Assembly: GCA_017979445.1 (NCBI GenBank)
Contig: CM030714.1
Location: forward strand, 620,001-684,000
Direction of reading: 5' to 3'
Origin: Akebia trifoliata
Lineage: Eukaryota; Streptophyta; Magnoliopsida; Ranunculales; Lardizabalaceae
Length of the DNA: 64,000 bases
How positions within the stretch are numbered: the first letter of the stretch is position 1; the number at the start of each line of letters is the position of its first letter. The position numbers and the translations under genes are program-made. Below the pieces are notes generated by a model. It did not search any database. It was not told the DNA's origin and saw only the letters and a program-made list of their open reading frames with translations. Shown one piece after another: positions 10,684 through 21,041 of the stretch.

Positions 10684-12702
10684 TATAACGCTCCAATATT
10701 TTAAACATGTATCTCGAGAAAATTCGTAGATCAATAGATCTAAGATTTTTTTTAAGTTGAAATTTTTTGAAACAAATTACACTGTTAGATCCCCATCGAA
10801 AAATTAATCGAAATAGACTATAAAATTGGGAAAATCAGAATTCGGTCCATAGGCTTTTTAATTAAAATAAAATAAATTTCATAATAATCGTTACATCTTC
10901 TTAACGCTATAAATATTAAACCCACGAAAATTTCAAAATTAATCCTTTATTTCCCACGTTCTCTTCTTCTAAAACAAAATCTTAGAGAAATCCTAGTCTT
11001 CCTCCATCTTCAACTTAGGTTTTCATCTATTTCGAGTCTCCGTTGGACGTCGGCGTAGAAGAGAAAAATGATCGGTTCATCTCAACTTTGAGAAGAAAAA
11101 AAAAATTAGGATTTTCGATAACATCCGATTTGAAATCTTCAATCCAACTCAATTTTTCGCGCTCTTCGAATATTTTTTGGCATAAATTCAAGGTAAAGAA
11201 CTTCTAGATTTTCAAATAGTCTTAGATTTCTATGCATTGTAGTTTTAAACCAAAAATTTGTTTATTTTTATTGTAAAAAAATATATATTAAAAAAAAAAA
11301 AAAACTCATCATTTTGAAAAATCTATGATTCTCGTTACTCGAGATAGATTTTTAGGGTTAATTTGTAATATCTGTCGGTGGCTCGTTATTTATCTGTTTT
11401 TGAAAATCTATATATATTGTTGGAAAGATCTAGAAGTCCCTTTACAAAAAAAAATATGAATAAAATTTTGTATTCGGAGAAGTCAACTTGCAATGAAAAA
11501 CTCTCATTTTAGTCTTTTTTTTATTCTTCAATGTTATATTATTTTCTTTTTGTATTTTTTTTTTATAAAGAAAATAAGATCCTTGGGATTAGAGAGACGC
11601 TAAAAATTCTATTATGATAGTTTAAAAATCATTAGTAATTATGTAATTTTTATCTATATAATTATTTGATGTAAAAAATTGAGAAGAAAAAAAAAATAAA
11701 GAAGAATGAATCAAAATCATTAGCGGATTTCATTATCAATTAAGGTATGTTCTCATGATACATTTATTTATACATACGTAGTAAATAAAAATTAAGTATA
11801 TAGTATTATTATGTGTTTCTTATGTACTTATCAATGAATAATTTAATATATGAATAGTAGATTTTGATGATAAATCTTTAGTTATAATGATAATGTTTGT
11901 GTTGAAATTGCATGAAATGTTCTTTTAGAAGATGAATATAATATTTCATAATTATAGATACGCTTTGAAATGATGAATTGAGCAAGTAAAACTTAAATCC
12001 TTAGATGAATGACCCTAAATGCCATCGAGGAAAGTTTTACGTTTTGAAATAAAAAGTTTGACCGAGCTATTGAAAAAAATCGATGATGGTGATAATGACC
12101 AAACTAGTAGGAAAATTGGTCGTTATTGCATGCATTGTTTGTTTTGGAACAGAGAATTTGACCGAACTGTTGGAAAAATCGGTGATGATGGGAAAAATTG
12201 GTCATCATTACATGCAATGATTGTTTTGGAATGACTTGGTTACTTGATAATAACATAATCATATATTTCTTTTCATTTGTATGTATGTAAGCATATATGT
12301 TAGTATAGTATTGATTTTTCTGTAAGATTTAGCTTATCGATTTCGTTGAATTTTTTTTTCTTCAGATAATGAGTATTGAAATTGGAATTGGGTGATGTAA
12401 ACTCAGCAGCGGAGATAGTTTAATTTTTTTTTAGTGAGTTGTTTAGTCTCTTTAGAAATCAGATTTAGAACAATTTTATTTTATTTTGTTATATTTAGGT
12501 TGAATATAATACATACCCAACAAGTATTATTGCACTTGACAATTTGATTGGGTTCTAAGATGATGCTTTCAATTTTGTTAAGCATTTATTTATGTTTGTT
12601 TTAATATATTTAGTTGATATGATTCAATGGCTCTTATTTTTTCTCATACTCTTAAATTAGATCATGGATCAGGTTAAAGTTTATAATTTTTAGGGTGCCA
12701 CA
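10684..12702 (+). mobile_element. Solo LTR, 2.0 kb, Ty3/gypsy (Tekay/Del-like) type
   Basis: The 5-bp sequence ctaac at 10679-10683 recurs at 12703-12707. The enclosed 2019 bp starts 'tataacgctccaatatttta', a decayed form of the TGTAAC...CC start of many plant Ty3 LTRs. It ends 'tagggtgccaca'. A TATA-like 'gctataaatatta' lies near 10912, followed by a leader rich in 'cttcttct'. There is no internal region, so it is a solo LTR left by recombination between LTRs. A small open frame at 12019-12234 lies over an internal tandem duplication and is probably not a gene. Confidence 0.65.
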
Positions 12703-12707
12703 CTAAC

Positions 12708-13766
12708 TTTGTAGGGTTTTGTTAACGTGTGCCCATCGGCAAACACGTGTAGATGCAATTAAAACATCTAGAAAAACAATATTTAAGGGTACTTTTGGTA
12801 GGGAGTAGATTTATTGAGAGGATTTTTTTAGAGAAAAGTTAATTTTGGTGGTGTATCTAATGCATCTTAACGTGTGCATTAACAGTGATGCGAAAAAAAA
12901 CTCTATTAGATCGATTAGGATTGATAAACTACAAAGATTCAAAACACAGAAAATAAAATAGAACACAAGAGATTTACATGGTTCCACAAGATTGGTTACA
13001 TTCGTACTATGTGAGAATTGGAAAATTAGAAAGAAAATTCGATGGGCAAGGGCCCAAAAATTCTAACAACTAAATTTTGATGGCCTAGGGGAATTGAAAT
13101 TGTTTATGTTTCCCATATTCGATAGGTTAGAGCCATCTAATTTCTCACATCCCTAATTAATTTGAAAGTTTTGGCTCATTGAAAAAAAAATTGACAATGA
13201 AAATTTTGATTCCTTGATCTGTCAAATATTTTGACTTTTTACATGTTGTGTCATGGGCGACGAAAATAATTCTTATTAATAAAAATTGCGAAAATACAAT
13301 ATACAATTTATAGGATTTCTAAACTTAGAATGTATATGATGTCCTAAGGTGAAACACAAATTTTCCAAGGGAGGGGATCCTTTGTAGTACCTTTTCCATG
13401 TAGTTTCTGTAATGAACTTTAAATGGCTGAAATTTACAAGTTGAAAAGGAAATCTAACATTTCTAACTTGTAAAGATCATGTCGTAGATCATATTTACAA
13501 AAAGAAGAATTGAAAAAATAATAATTTTTTAGTTGGATCAAAGCTTTGAAAATGAACAGTCCATGGCCTTTCATTTTTCAACATACATATTTTTCTTTCT
13601 TTGTGACGTGGCGCTCCTTTAACTGTCAAAATCCACTTCACAGAATTGCAGGAAAAAAGTACTATAGACAATTCGCTCCCCCTTTTCATAGTAAACAAAC
13701 ATCACCCAAATTAGTAAGATTTCAAATCTTATTAAGAGTCATTGGTCTCACACTAGATTCCCACAA
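12708..13766. other. No gene seen
   Basis: AT-rich. The stretch at about 12905-13040 ('acaagagatttacatggtt') resembles a common dispersed plant repeat. The short frames at 13495-13791 on both strands are not supported by any motif. Confidence 0.35.
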
Positions 13767-13944
13767 GAGTCATGATGAATGCAAATGGTAAATCATATGT
13801 AGTTTGTATGCGTGTAGCAAGGGCATAGTACCATTTATCTTTTTCTTCAGGATACACAAGGGAAAAGATTTGTAGATTTGTGCCCTTGCCACATCTGTCG
13901 CATACAGACCGCATATGATTTACTGCATGCATTAATCATTGTTC
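13767..13944. mobile_element. Foldback MITE, family B copy
   Basis: Begins 'gagtcatgatgaatgcaaat' and ends 'gcatgcattaatcattgttc'. Inner arms 'gtagcaagggcatag' and 'gtgcccttgccacatc' pair. Same family as 591-741. The target duplication is not clear. Confidence 0.6.
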
Positions 13945-14350
13945 TTACAACAAATTCAGTACAACACTACTGGCCTCTTGATTTCAATAAAAAAATTGTA
14001 CAAAATGAGTGGGTGGGGTAGGGGTCTTGATTTAAGGTATTGGACAGTTACCAAACTCTCAAAGTTAAAATTAAAATTCAATTATGAAATTTTTTTTTTC
14101 AAAGTTCTTAGAATTTTGTGCTCTACATATCTCGCATCATGCAGTTAGGAAATTTTCCTTAGTAAGGACAGTTGATAGTTTAGGAGAGGGTGGGTTTCTA
14201 GCCTATGAGCCCAACAAGAAAGGTTCCTAAACTATTTATTGAAAAAATAAATGAATTTTTTGAGGATTTGGGCCTTAGGGCCCATTATAATTTTTGTAGA
14301 CTTTTATACTTTGCATGGAGGACCGATACAAATTTGGATGTCTACACAGG

Positions 14351-15058
14351 CCATTCCGAAACTTCTAACCCATGCATTGAAAAAATATTTTGCACAATGT
14401 TTGATTTTCTTTAGGGTCTCTGATCGCCACCCATATGAGAGAAACATTTTTTCAATGTATGAGTTAAAAGTTTTGAAATGGGATAATTTTTTGCGAGGAT
14501 GATCTCTATGATGAGGAGATCACCCTTGCCAAAAATCAGCCCATTCTAAAACTTCTAACCCCATCAAACTGATTTACAAAAATCGGATGGTCCACAATTC
14601 TTCAACTTGTAAACTAGGGTTAGAAGTTTTGGAATGGGCTGTTTTTTTTGTTAGGATGATCTCTATACTTCTAACTCCTATTTTGACATAATGTTTGGTT
14701 CTCTTTAGGGCCTCTGAATGCTTTCCATATATAGAGTCAAACATTGTGTCAAACATTTTTTAAAACATGGGTTAGGAATTTTGAAATTGGCAGATTTTTT
14801 GTGAGAATGATCATCCTCATAAAAAATCAGACCATTTTGATACTTCTAACCCTATCAAAAGTGATTTACAAAAATCTAATGGTTCATGATTCTTCAACTT
14901 GTAAATTAGGGTTAGAAGTTTTCGAATGAACTGATTTTTGGTGAGGATGATCTTTTTATCATAGAAATCATCCTCACAAAAAAATCAGCCCATTCGAAAG
15001 CTTCTAACCCATGTTTTGAAAAATGTTTGGCTCTCTTTAGGGCTTCTAAACGCTTCCC
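14351..15058. mobile_element. Cluster of decayed family A MITEs (three pieces)
   Basis: A right-end fragment stops at about 14432 ('gggtctctgatcgccaccc'). Two complete but diverged elements follow, about 14436-14726 and 14734-15058, ending 'ctctgaatgctttcc' and 'cttctaaacgcttccc'. They keep the paired 'ttagaagttttg...' arms and the 'cttcaacttgtaaa' linker, but share their own sub-terminal block 'ctctctttagggc'. They form a sub-family and are clearly older than the array that follows. Confidence 0.65.
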
Positions 15059-15076
15059 TATATATATATATATATA

Positions 15077-15472
15077 GGGTCAGGTTCAAGGGCCATATGA
15101 GAAAACTTTCGTTTTTAATAAAATTTTAAAATATGAGTTAGAAATTTTGGATTGAGCTGATTTTTTGTGAGGATGATCTCTATAATGGGAAGATCATCCA
15201 CAAAAAAAATCAGCTCAATCTGAAACTTCTAACCCCATTAAAAGTGATTTAGAATGTGGACCATCGATTTTTTACCACTTTTTATCACTAATTTGTAAAT
15301 AACTTTTGATAGATTTAGAAGTTTCTGATTGAGCTGATTTTTTGTGATGATGATCTTCTCATCATAGTGACCATCCTTGCAAAAAATCAGCTCAATCCAA
15401 AACCTCTAACCCTTATTTTGAAAAACGAAAGTTTTCTCATATGTTTTCTCATATGGCCCTTGAACCTGACCC
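15077..15472. mobile_element. Double-hairpin MITE, family A variant (copy 6)
   Basis: Ends 'gggtcaggttcaagggcca' and 'tggcccttgaacctgaccc' are near-perfect inverted repeats. They enclose two hairpins with arms of the 'tgagctgattttttgtga' type. (TA)n lies on both sides. This is a distinct sub-family that keeps the family architecture. Confidence 0.8.
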
Positions 15473-15485
15473 ATATATATATATA

Positions 15486-15686
15486 GGGTCCCGTTCAGCA
15501 ACAAACATTTTGGCAAAATATTTTTGGGTTAGAGGTTTTGGAATGGGCTGATTTTTGGTGACGATGATCTCCTTACTGTAGAGATCATCCTCACCAAAAA
15601 GCAGCCCATTCCAAAACCTCTAACCCGTGTTTTGAAAAATGTTTTGCCAAAATATTTGTCAAAATGTTTTTTGCTAAACATATTTC
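15486..15686. mobile_element. Single-hairpin MITE, family A (copy 7)
   Basis: Starts 'gggtcccgttcagcaacaaa' and holds one hairpin. The right end is decayed ('gctaaacatatttc'). It lies between TA repeats in the array. Confidence 0.75.
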
Positions 15687-15701
15687 ATATATATATATAT
15701 A

Positions 15702-16056
15702 GGTCCCGTTCAGTATCCAACATTTGGGCCAACCATTTTTGTCCTACATGGGTTAGAAGTTATGGAATGGGCTGATTTTTGGTGAGGATGATTTCTACAG
15801 TGAGGAGATCATCCTCACCAAAAATCAGCCCATTCCAAAACTTCTAACCCCATGTTTACAAGTTGAAAAATCGTGGACTGTCCACTTTTTCTAAACCATT
15901 TTTGATGGGGTTAGAAGTTTTGGAATGGGCTGATTTTTGGTGATGATGATCTCTTCACCGTAGAGATCATCCTTACCAAAAATCAGCCAATTCCAAAACT
16001 TCTAACCCATGTTTTGAAAAATGTTTTGCCAAAATGTTTAGTGCTGAACATTTCCC
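15702..16056. mobile_element. Double-hairpin MITE, family A (copy 8)
   Basis: Begins 'ggtcccgttcagtatccaa' and ends 'tagtgctgaacatttccc'. Two hairpins are joined by a linker with 'caagttgaaaaatcgtgga'. Flanked by (TA)n. Confidence 0.82.
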
Positions 16057-16068
16057 TATATATATATA

Positions 16069-16446
16069 GGGGGGCGTTCAAGGGCCAACTTTTTAGCAAA
16101 CTTTTTGGCAAAACATTTTTCAAAACATAGGTTAGAGGTTTTGGAATGGGCTGATTTTTGGTGAGGATGATCTCTACGGTGAGGAGATCATCATCACCAA
16201 AAATCAGCCCATTCCAAAACTTCTAACCCATGTTTACAAGTTGAAAAATCGTGGACCGTCAATTTTTTATAAACTGTTTTTGATGGGGTTAGAAGTTTTG
16301 AAATGGGCTGATTTTTGGTGAGGATGATCTCCTCACTGTAGAGATCATCCTCACCAAAAATCAGCCCATTCCAAAACCTCTAACCTATGTTTTGAAAAAT
16401 GTTTTGCCAAAAAGTTTGCTAAAAAGTTGGCCCTTGAACGCCACCC
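16069..16446. mobile_element. Double-hairpin MITE, family A variant (copy 9)
   Basis: Ends 'gggggcgttcaagggccaac' and 'gttggcccttgaacgccacc' pair. The two hairpins are nearly perfect. It differs from neighbouring copies in the terminal block but not in the hairpins or linker. Confidence 0.82.
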
Positions 16447-16464
16447 ATATATATATATATATTT

Positions 16465-16829
16465 GGGTCCCGTTCAACACCAAACATTTGGGCCAACATT
16501 TTAGCTAACCATTTGTCCTACATGGGTTAGAAGTTTTGGAATGGGCTGATTTTTGGTGAGGATGATCTCTACGGTGAGGAGATCATCCTCACCAAAAATC
16601 AGCCCATTCCAAAACTTCTAGCCCCATGTTTACAAGTTGAAAAATCGTGGATCGTTCCTTTTTTATAAACCATTTTTGATGGGGTTAGAAGATTTGAAAT
16701 GGGCTGATTTTTGGTGATGATGATCTCCTCACCATAGAGATCATCCTCACCAAAATCAGCCCATTCCAAAACTTCTAACCCATGTTTTGAAAAATGTTTT
16801 GCCAAAATGTTTGTTGCTGAACGGGACCC
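16465..16829. mobile_element. Double-hairpin MITE, family A (copy 10)
   Basis: Begins 'gggtcccgttcaacaccaaa' and ends 'gttgctgaacgggaccc'. It has two hairpins and closes the five-element array that runs from 15077. TA repeats follow. Confidence 0.82.
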
Positions 16830-17206
16830 ATATATATATATTTGTAAAGTTTTCTCTATCTAATATACATTTTGCTTAGGTAAAAATATATATATATGCT
16901 CTTAACTTTAAATTTGATCGTTCTATATTAGATGTTAATTTATAAGGATTAAAATATTTGGACAAACATTTACAAAAATACCTTAGTATTATAGATTAAT
17001 AGAACCGGGTGGGAGCTTCAATTGTTCTCTTTAGCTGCCTCTTGTTCAAAAGATTTTTATTCAAATCTAAAGTCAAGCCAATATTTCAGTGGAATTGGAC
17101 ATCATTTAAGAAATAGATTTTTATTCACATTCATTAATTTTCATATCAAGTTTGCTAATCGTAGAAATATAAAGAAAAAGGGGAAGAATGGATGATGGAG
17201 TGACAA
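16830..17206. other. No gene; left part of duplication unit B
   Basis: From about 17108 the sequence matches 30965 onward (shared 'aaaggggaagaatggatgat'). This marks the left edge of the segment duplicated between units B and C. Confidence 0.45.
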
Positions 17207-17815
17207 TTAAGGTTATCAATGGATCGAGCTAGGCCGGGCTTTTTAGGCTACAAAACTAGGCCTGAACCCAACCCATCAAATATAGGGTCGGGCTGGGCTT
17301 AAGAAAGAAACCTAAACCCAAGCCTGGTCCACTTATAGCCTGGTCCACCCACATTCAGTTACGGGTCCAGGTCCGGGTCCGGGTTCGGGTTTGGCTTAGT
17401 TGCTTACTGGAGGGAAGTTCTAGAGTCATGAAGAAAATAATTTGAAAGCGACTAAAACTGGAAGAGTCGGTTGGGGCTTTGCATATGACAAAATTATTCA
17501 TTTCTTGTCATAAATGAGCATTTACAGATTGTGGGGTTTTTGGATATGCAAAAATTAGCCCATTATAGCGACTGTGGCAAGTTTCAACGGTAAAATTTCA
17601 AGGGCATCCTAAGTCATTTATAAGAAAGAACATAAATCATTAGGTATGCTATTAATATACAGTAGTGGGCTGGGCCATCCAATGGACCTAAATTCAAACA
17701 GGCTTAAGCTGACTCAGCCCGATGATTAGATGGGGTTATTTTTAAACCCAAACCCGGTCCATGACAGGTTGAACTGGATCAGGCCTAGCTGGACCCATCG
17801 ACTGCCCTATTGATA
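17207..17815. mobile_element. Non-autonomous element with 'gggctaggcc' repeats
   Basis: The left end 'aaggttatcaatggatcgag' and the right end 'catcgactgccctattgata' are inverted repeats. The interior has many 'gggtccgggt' and 'aacccggtcc' type words on both sides. Plant hAT-derived elements with a 'gggtgtcaatggg' terminus look like this. A truncated homologue is at 31061-31235. Confidence 0.5.
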
Positions 17816-18366
17816 ATGATTTGTATGCTAACAAAAATAATTATAGAGGATGAACCTTTATGATTCCATGAGATTTATGCAAAAGCCCTAAATGTTTTAT
17901 TGAATAGTGTGAATATGGACTTGTTTGATGAAAAATCTATTTCCATGTCCTTTGGGATGGGATTAGTGTTGGATTTTACATATTTAAAATTTTAAGACAT
18001 AATTTTAATATATTTCAATTTTTTTTCAATAAGATCTAATCTATCACATATCTCAAGTATATTATTCATTCAATGTAAATTGAGTTGATGGTACTTATCT
18101 TATGCTATCATAAAGTCGTTAATTCAAAACATTGGAGGTGCGCCTTTTGATCCATGTGTTCCTCGAAACTTTCGAAACCCTAATCAAATTTATTATTTTT
18201 CTAAATTCACTCTCTCCCGTTTAAAGTACATTGGGCATTTAATAGAGATGTTTCTACAGGGGCACGCAGCCTAATGGGTTTAATCTCCAACCAAAAAGTG
18301 GGACTTAGACACTGTCTTTTACTACACAAATGGGATACCATTTCGAATAGCTACCCTATTAAGATT

Positions 18367-18522
18367 GAGTTGTGATGAATGCATGAGATTGGTTACGCAG
18401 CTGACTTGGTAAGGACACAGAACCATAGATCGTTTCATCGGGATACAAGGGAGAAAGATGAGCGATTCTGTGCCCTTGCCACGTCAGCCGCATATTAAGA
18501 CGGCATGCATCTATCATTACTC
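18367..18522. mobile_element. Foldback MITE, family B, in the promoter of copy B
   Basis: Starts 'gagttgtgatgaatgcatg' and ends 'catgcatctatcattactcc', with inner arms 'gtaaggacacagaacca' and 'gattctgtgcccttgcc'. It lies about 150 bp before the copy B start codon. Remains of the same insertion lie in the same place in units C (31286-31346) and D (53592-53707), so it predates the duplications. Confidence 0.7.
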
Positions 18523-18620
18523 CACAATAAATACATCGACAACTAGGGAATTGAGACACTGGCCTATGACGTTGAAATCATTTATTCTTAGATAACTCAA
18601 AGAGGCCAGCTTCTTCACAT

Positions 18621-18628
18621 TATAAATA
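18621..18628 (+). promoter_or_regulatory. Candidate TATA box of acyltransferase copy B
   Basis: TATAAATA stands 51 bp before the copy B start codon, in 'cacattataaataacgtac'. The matching position in copies C and D reads 'cacatgataaataacgtac', so the T of TATA has become G there. If this is the real TATA box, the 5' leader is only about 20 nt, and the duplicates C and D may have a weaker core promoter. Confidence 0.4.
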
Positions 18629-18671
18629 ACGTACAAAATTACTTCCAAATAGCAAGAAGAAGAAGAAAAGA

Positions 18672-19796
18672 ATGGAAAGTGAGATCAAGAACTTTATAAA
18701 GGTGTGGATTTTGGTCTTATCGGCTCTAATCTACTGTTACTTCATTGTATCAAAGATCCCAAAGGGAAAACTTAGATTCCTCACTCTCCTTCCTATCTTC
18801 TACCTCTTCATCATCCTCCCACTCAATCTCCATTCATTCCATCTTGGATTTTTCACAGCTCTCTACATCACTTGGCTTGCTAACTTCAAACTCCTCCTCT
18901 TCTCTTTCAATCAGGGCCCTTTATCATCATCATCATCCAATCAACCAAAACCACTCCTCCACTTCATCTTCATTGCTTGTCTTCCCATCATAACCAAAGA
19001 CAACCCATCTCTCCAAGTCCAATCACCTCATCAAAATATCAAACAAACCAAACAAAACTCATCACTCCTATCACCTCAAAACATCAAAATGTCTACAAAA
19101 TCAGTTCGAAATGTTGTTTTAAAAGCCCTACTTTTATATCTATTGGTCTCTATCTATGACTACTTACCATATGTGAACTTAAAGACGTACATGATCTGGA
19201 GTTACTACAGCCTCCACTTTTACCTAACCGTACAGCTTGTTTACGCTTTGAGTGAATCGCCAGCTCGAGCCATACTAGGCCTAGAACTCGAGCCACAGTT
19301 CAACCAGCCATACCTTTCCACCTCACTTCGAGACTTTTGGGGTCGAAGGTGGAACCGAACTGCTTCCAACATCCTAAGATCCACCATATCTCATCCCATA
19401 CGATCCGTAGCTACCCCTATTTTTGGTAGAGTGTGGGCCCATCTAATTGGAGTAGTGTTCGCGTTTACTGTATCTGGGCTCATGCATGAGCTGGTATACT
19501 ATTACGTCACACGAGTGAATCCCACGTGGGAAGTGACATTCTACTTTGTGTTCCAAGGGTTCTGTTATGTGTTGGAGTTAGAATCAAAGAGGACATTAGC
19601 AGGTGGCAAGTGGCGATTGCACCCTTGGGTCTCTATGCCTTTGACTTTTTTGTTCCTTTTGGTTACCAGTTTGTGGCTAGCATGCCCACAGCTCTATCGG
19701 AATGGTGTGTACGAGGGAGCAATGAAAGAATGCAGACTTGTGTTTGAGTTCGTGAAGGAAAAAATTGCAATACTCTCTCTCTTTAGCAGCAAATAA
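18672..19796 (+). CDS. Wax synthase / acyl-CoA-sterol acyltransferase-like MBOAT protein (copy B)
   Basis: A 374-residue single-exon protein. It has multiple membrane segments (about 10-28, 36-65, 95-107, 148-165, 256-272, 288-300, 320-337), the DFWGRRWN block at 221-228 and SGLMHEL at 268-274 with the expected catalytic His272. These are hallmarks of the plant MBOAT wax-synthase family, ER enzymes that esterify fatty alcohols or sterols with acyl-CoA. The start follows the same 'gaagaagaaaagaATGGA' leader as the paralogues. The hydrophilic linker at about 112-140 (Gln/Ser/Lys-rich) is the part that varies most between copies. A MITE follows directly at the stop codon, and another lies in the promoter. 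All motifs are intact, so this copy is probably functional. Confidence 0.94.
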   Translation: MESEIKNFIKVWILVLSALIYCYFIVSKIPKGKLRFLTLLPIFYLFIILPLNLHSFHLGFFTALYITWLANFKLLLFSFNQGPLSSSSSNQPKPLLHFIFIACLPIITKDNPSLQVQSPHQNIKQTKQNSSLLSPQNIKMSTKSVRNVVLKALLLYLLVSIYDYLPYVNLKTYMIWSYYSLHFYLTVQLVYALSESPARAILGLELEPQFNQPYLSTSLRDFWGRRWNRTASNILRSTISHPIRSVATPIFGRVWAHLIGVVFAFTVSGLMHELVYYYVTRVNPTWEVTFYFVFQGFCYVLELESKRTLAGGKWRLHPWVSMPLTFLFLLVTSLWLACPQLYRNGVYEGAMKECRLVFEFVKEKIAILSLFSSK

Positions 19797-19803
19797 TAAA
19801 TAA

Positions 19804-20028
19804 GAGTGCCGATATTTGAACTTAACGTGACAGTCCAACTCAAAAATTCACTGACGTGTCATGCGCACCGTAGATTCTGTCACTCAGCATATACAACCAA
19901 CCTGCCATCTGCAGTTATGTATTTTAAGATTTGCAGTTGTGTATCCGAGTAAAAGAATCTACAATTCTTTACGTATTACACGTGAGTGAGTTTTTGAGTC
20001 CGGCTGTGAGATTGAGTAATCATTACTC
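19804..20028. mobile_element. Foldback MITE, family D, at the stop codon of copy B (exact 9-bp duplication)
   Basis: The element starts 'gagtgccgatatttgaac' and ends 'gtaatcattactc'. The 9-mer aataaataa at 19795-19803 overlaps the TAA stop and recurs at 20029-20037. Arms such as 'ctcaaaaattcactgacgtg' and 'acgtgagtgagtttttgag' pair. It is most likely transcribed as the start of the 3' UTR, giving it a long hairpin. It is also found at the same place in copies C and D. Confidence 0.75.
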
Positions 20029-20037
20029 AATAAATAA

Positions 20038-20698
20038 ATGAACATATATAAATGCAAGATTTTTCTTTCATTGTGAAAAAGGCATTTCTAAGAGAATATA
20101 TATATGAATGACATAAGCTTTCATATGTAATTTATGTAATTTTTTTTCTCTATTAATATATTACTTTTGCTTGCTTCGAAAATAAAAAAACTTACATACA
20201 CCTCTCTCTCTCTATATATATATAGTAAAATACAATGTTAAGTCCTACTTTTTTATTTCAATCTTTATATTCCACGAAAAAAACATCTCAATGACATGGC
20301 TTTTAATTTTAATTATATATATATATATATATTTTTATTATCAATAAGACTATTTTTAATGAGTTCATGCACTAACTTGGTGCTAACAGGATATGAACCC
20401 AAGTCTGTAGTATGATCACCTAAAGAATTTACCAACTAATTAGTTAGTTGGCACTAGGACTGCAACCTTGGTGGGTTGGAGGGTGAACCCAAGCTCAACC
20501 CAAGTAGTAGAACCCTTAACCCGATCATCAGGCCTAGGCTTATTAACCCAAGCTTGATCTTCTAAAATCGGGTTGAGTTCGGATTAGTCCAAATTAGGTA
20601 ATATTGGATGGTTTGATCGGATAGGGATGGTTCGGCTCATTGAATAACTCTAATTTCATTTTAATTAACAAATAAATTTTATATTTATAAAAAAAAAA
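20038..20698. other. Downstream flank of copy B, no gene
   Basis: Contains a short CT/TA tract, a tRNA-like scrap in reverse orientation (20345-20455, with 'aggatatgaaccc') and 'aacccaagctcaaccc' low-complexity repeats. It is repeated at 33240-33540 and 56525-56820 in units C and D. Confidence 0.45.
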
Positions 20699-21041
20699 GG
20701 GAACCGTTTGGGTGCCAACTATTTGGCTAACTTGTTTTGTCTCAAATGTGTTAGAAGTTTTGGAATGGGTTGATATTTATGAAGATGGTCTATATGACGA
20801 GGTCATCATTCTCACAAAAAATTAGCCCATTCCAAAACTGTAACCCTATTAAAAGTGGTTTACAAAAAATAGACAGTTCACGATTTTTCAACTCATAAAC
20901 ATAGGGTTAGAAGTTTCAGAATGGGCTGATTTTGGGTGAAGATGATCTCCTCATCATAGAGATCATCTTCACAAAAAAATCAGCTTATTCTGAAACTTCT
21001 AACATATATTGGACAAAACGTGTTGGCCAAATAGTTTACCC
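20699..21041. mobile_element. Double-hairpin MITE, family A, old copy in unit B
   Basis: Starts 'gggaaccgtttgggtgccaa' and ends 'ggccaaatagtttaccc', with two decayed hairpins. Orthologous insertions stand at 33587-33913 (unit C) and 56894-57248 (unit D), so the insertion predates the duplications. Confidence 0.75.

Noticed and set aside
12019..12234. 71-codon open frame
   Set aside because: Produced by an internal tandem duplication in the solo LTR; no known domain.
18745..18993. Ser-rich frame inside copy B (similar one in copy D at 53918-54166)
   Set aside because: Out-of-frame shadow of the acyltransferase. Its conservation follows from the conservation of the real gene.
20345..20455. 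tRNA-like B-box sequence (also near 3760-3835, 23680-23750, 33250, 56525, 63620)
   Set aside because: No cloverleaf can be formed and there is no matching A box at the right spacing. At most these are old SINE or tRNA-derived scraps.
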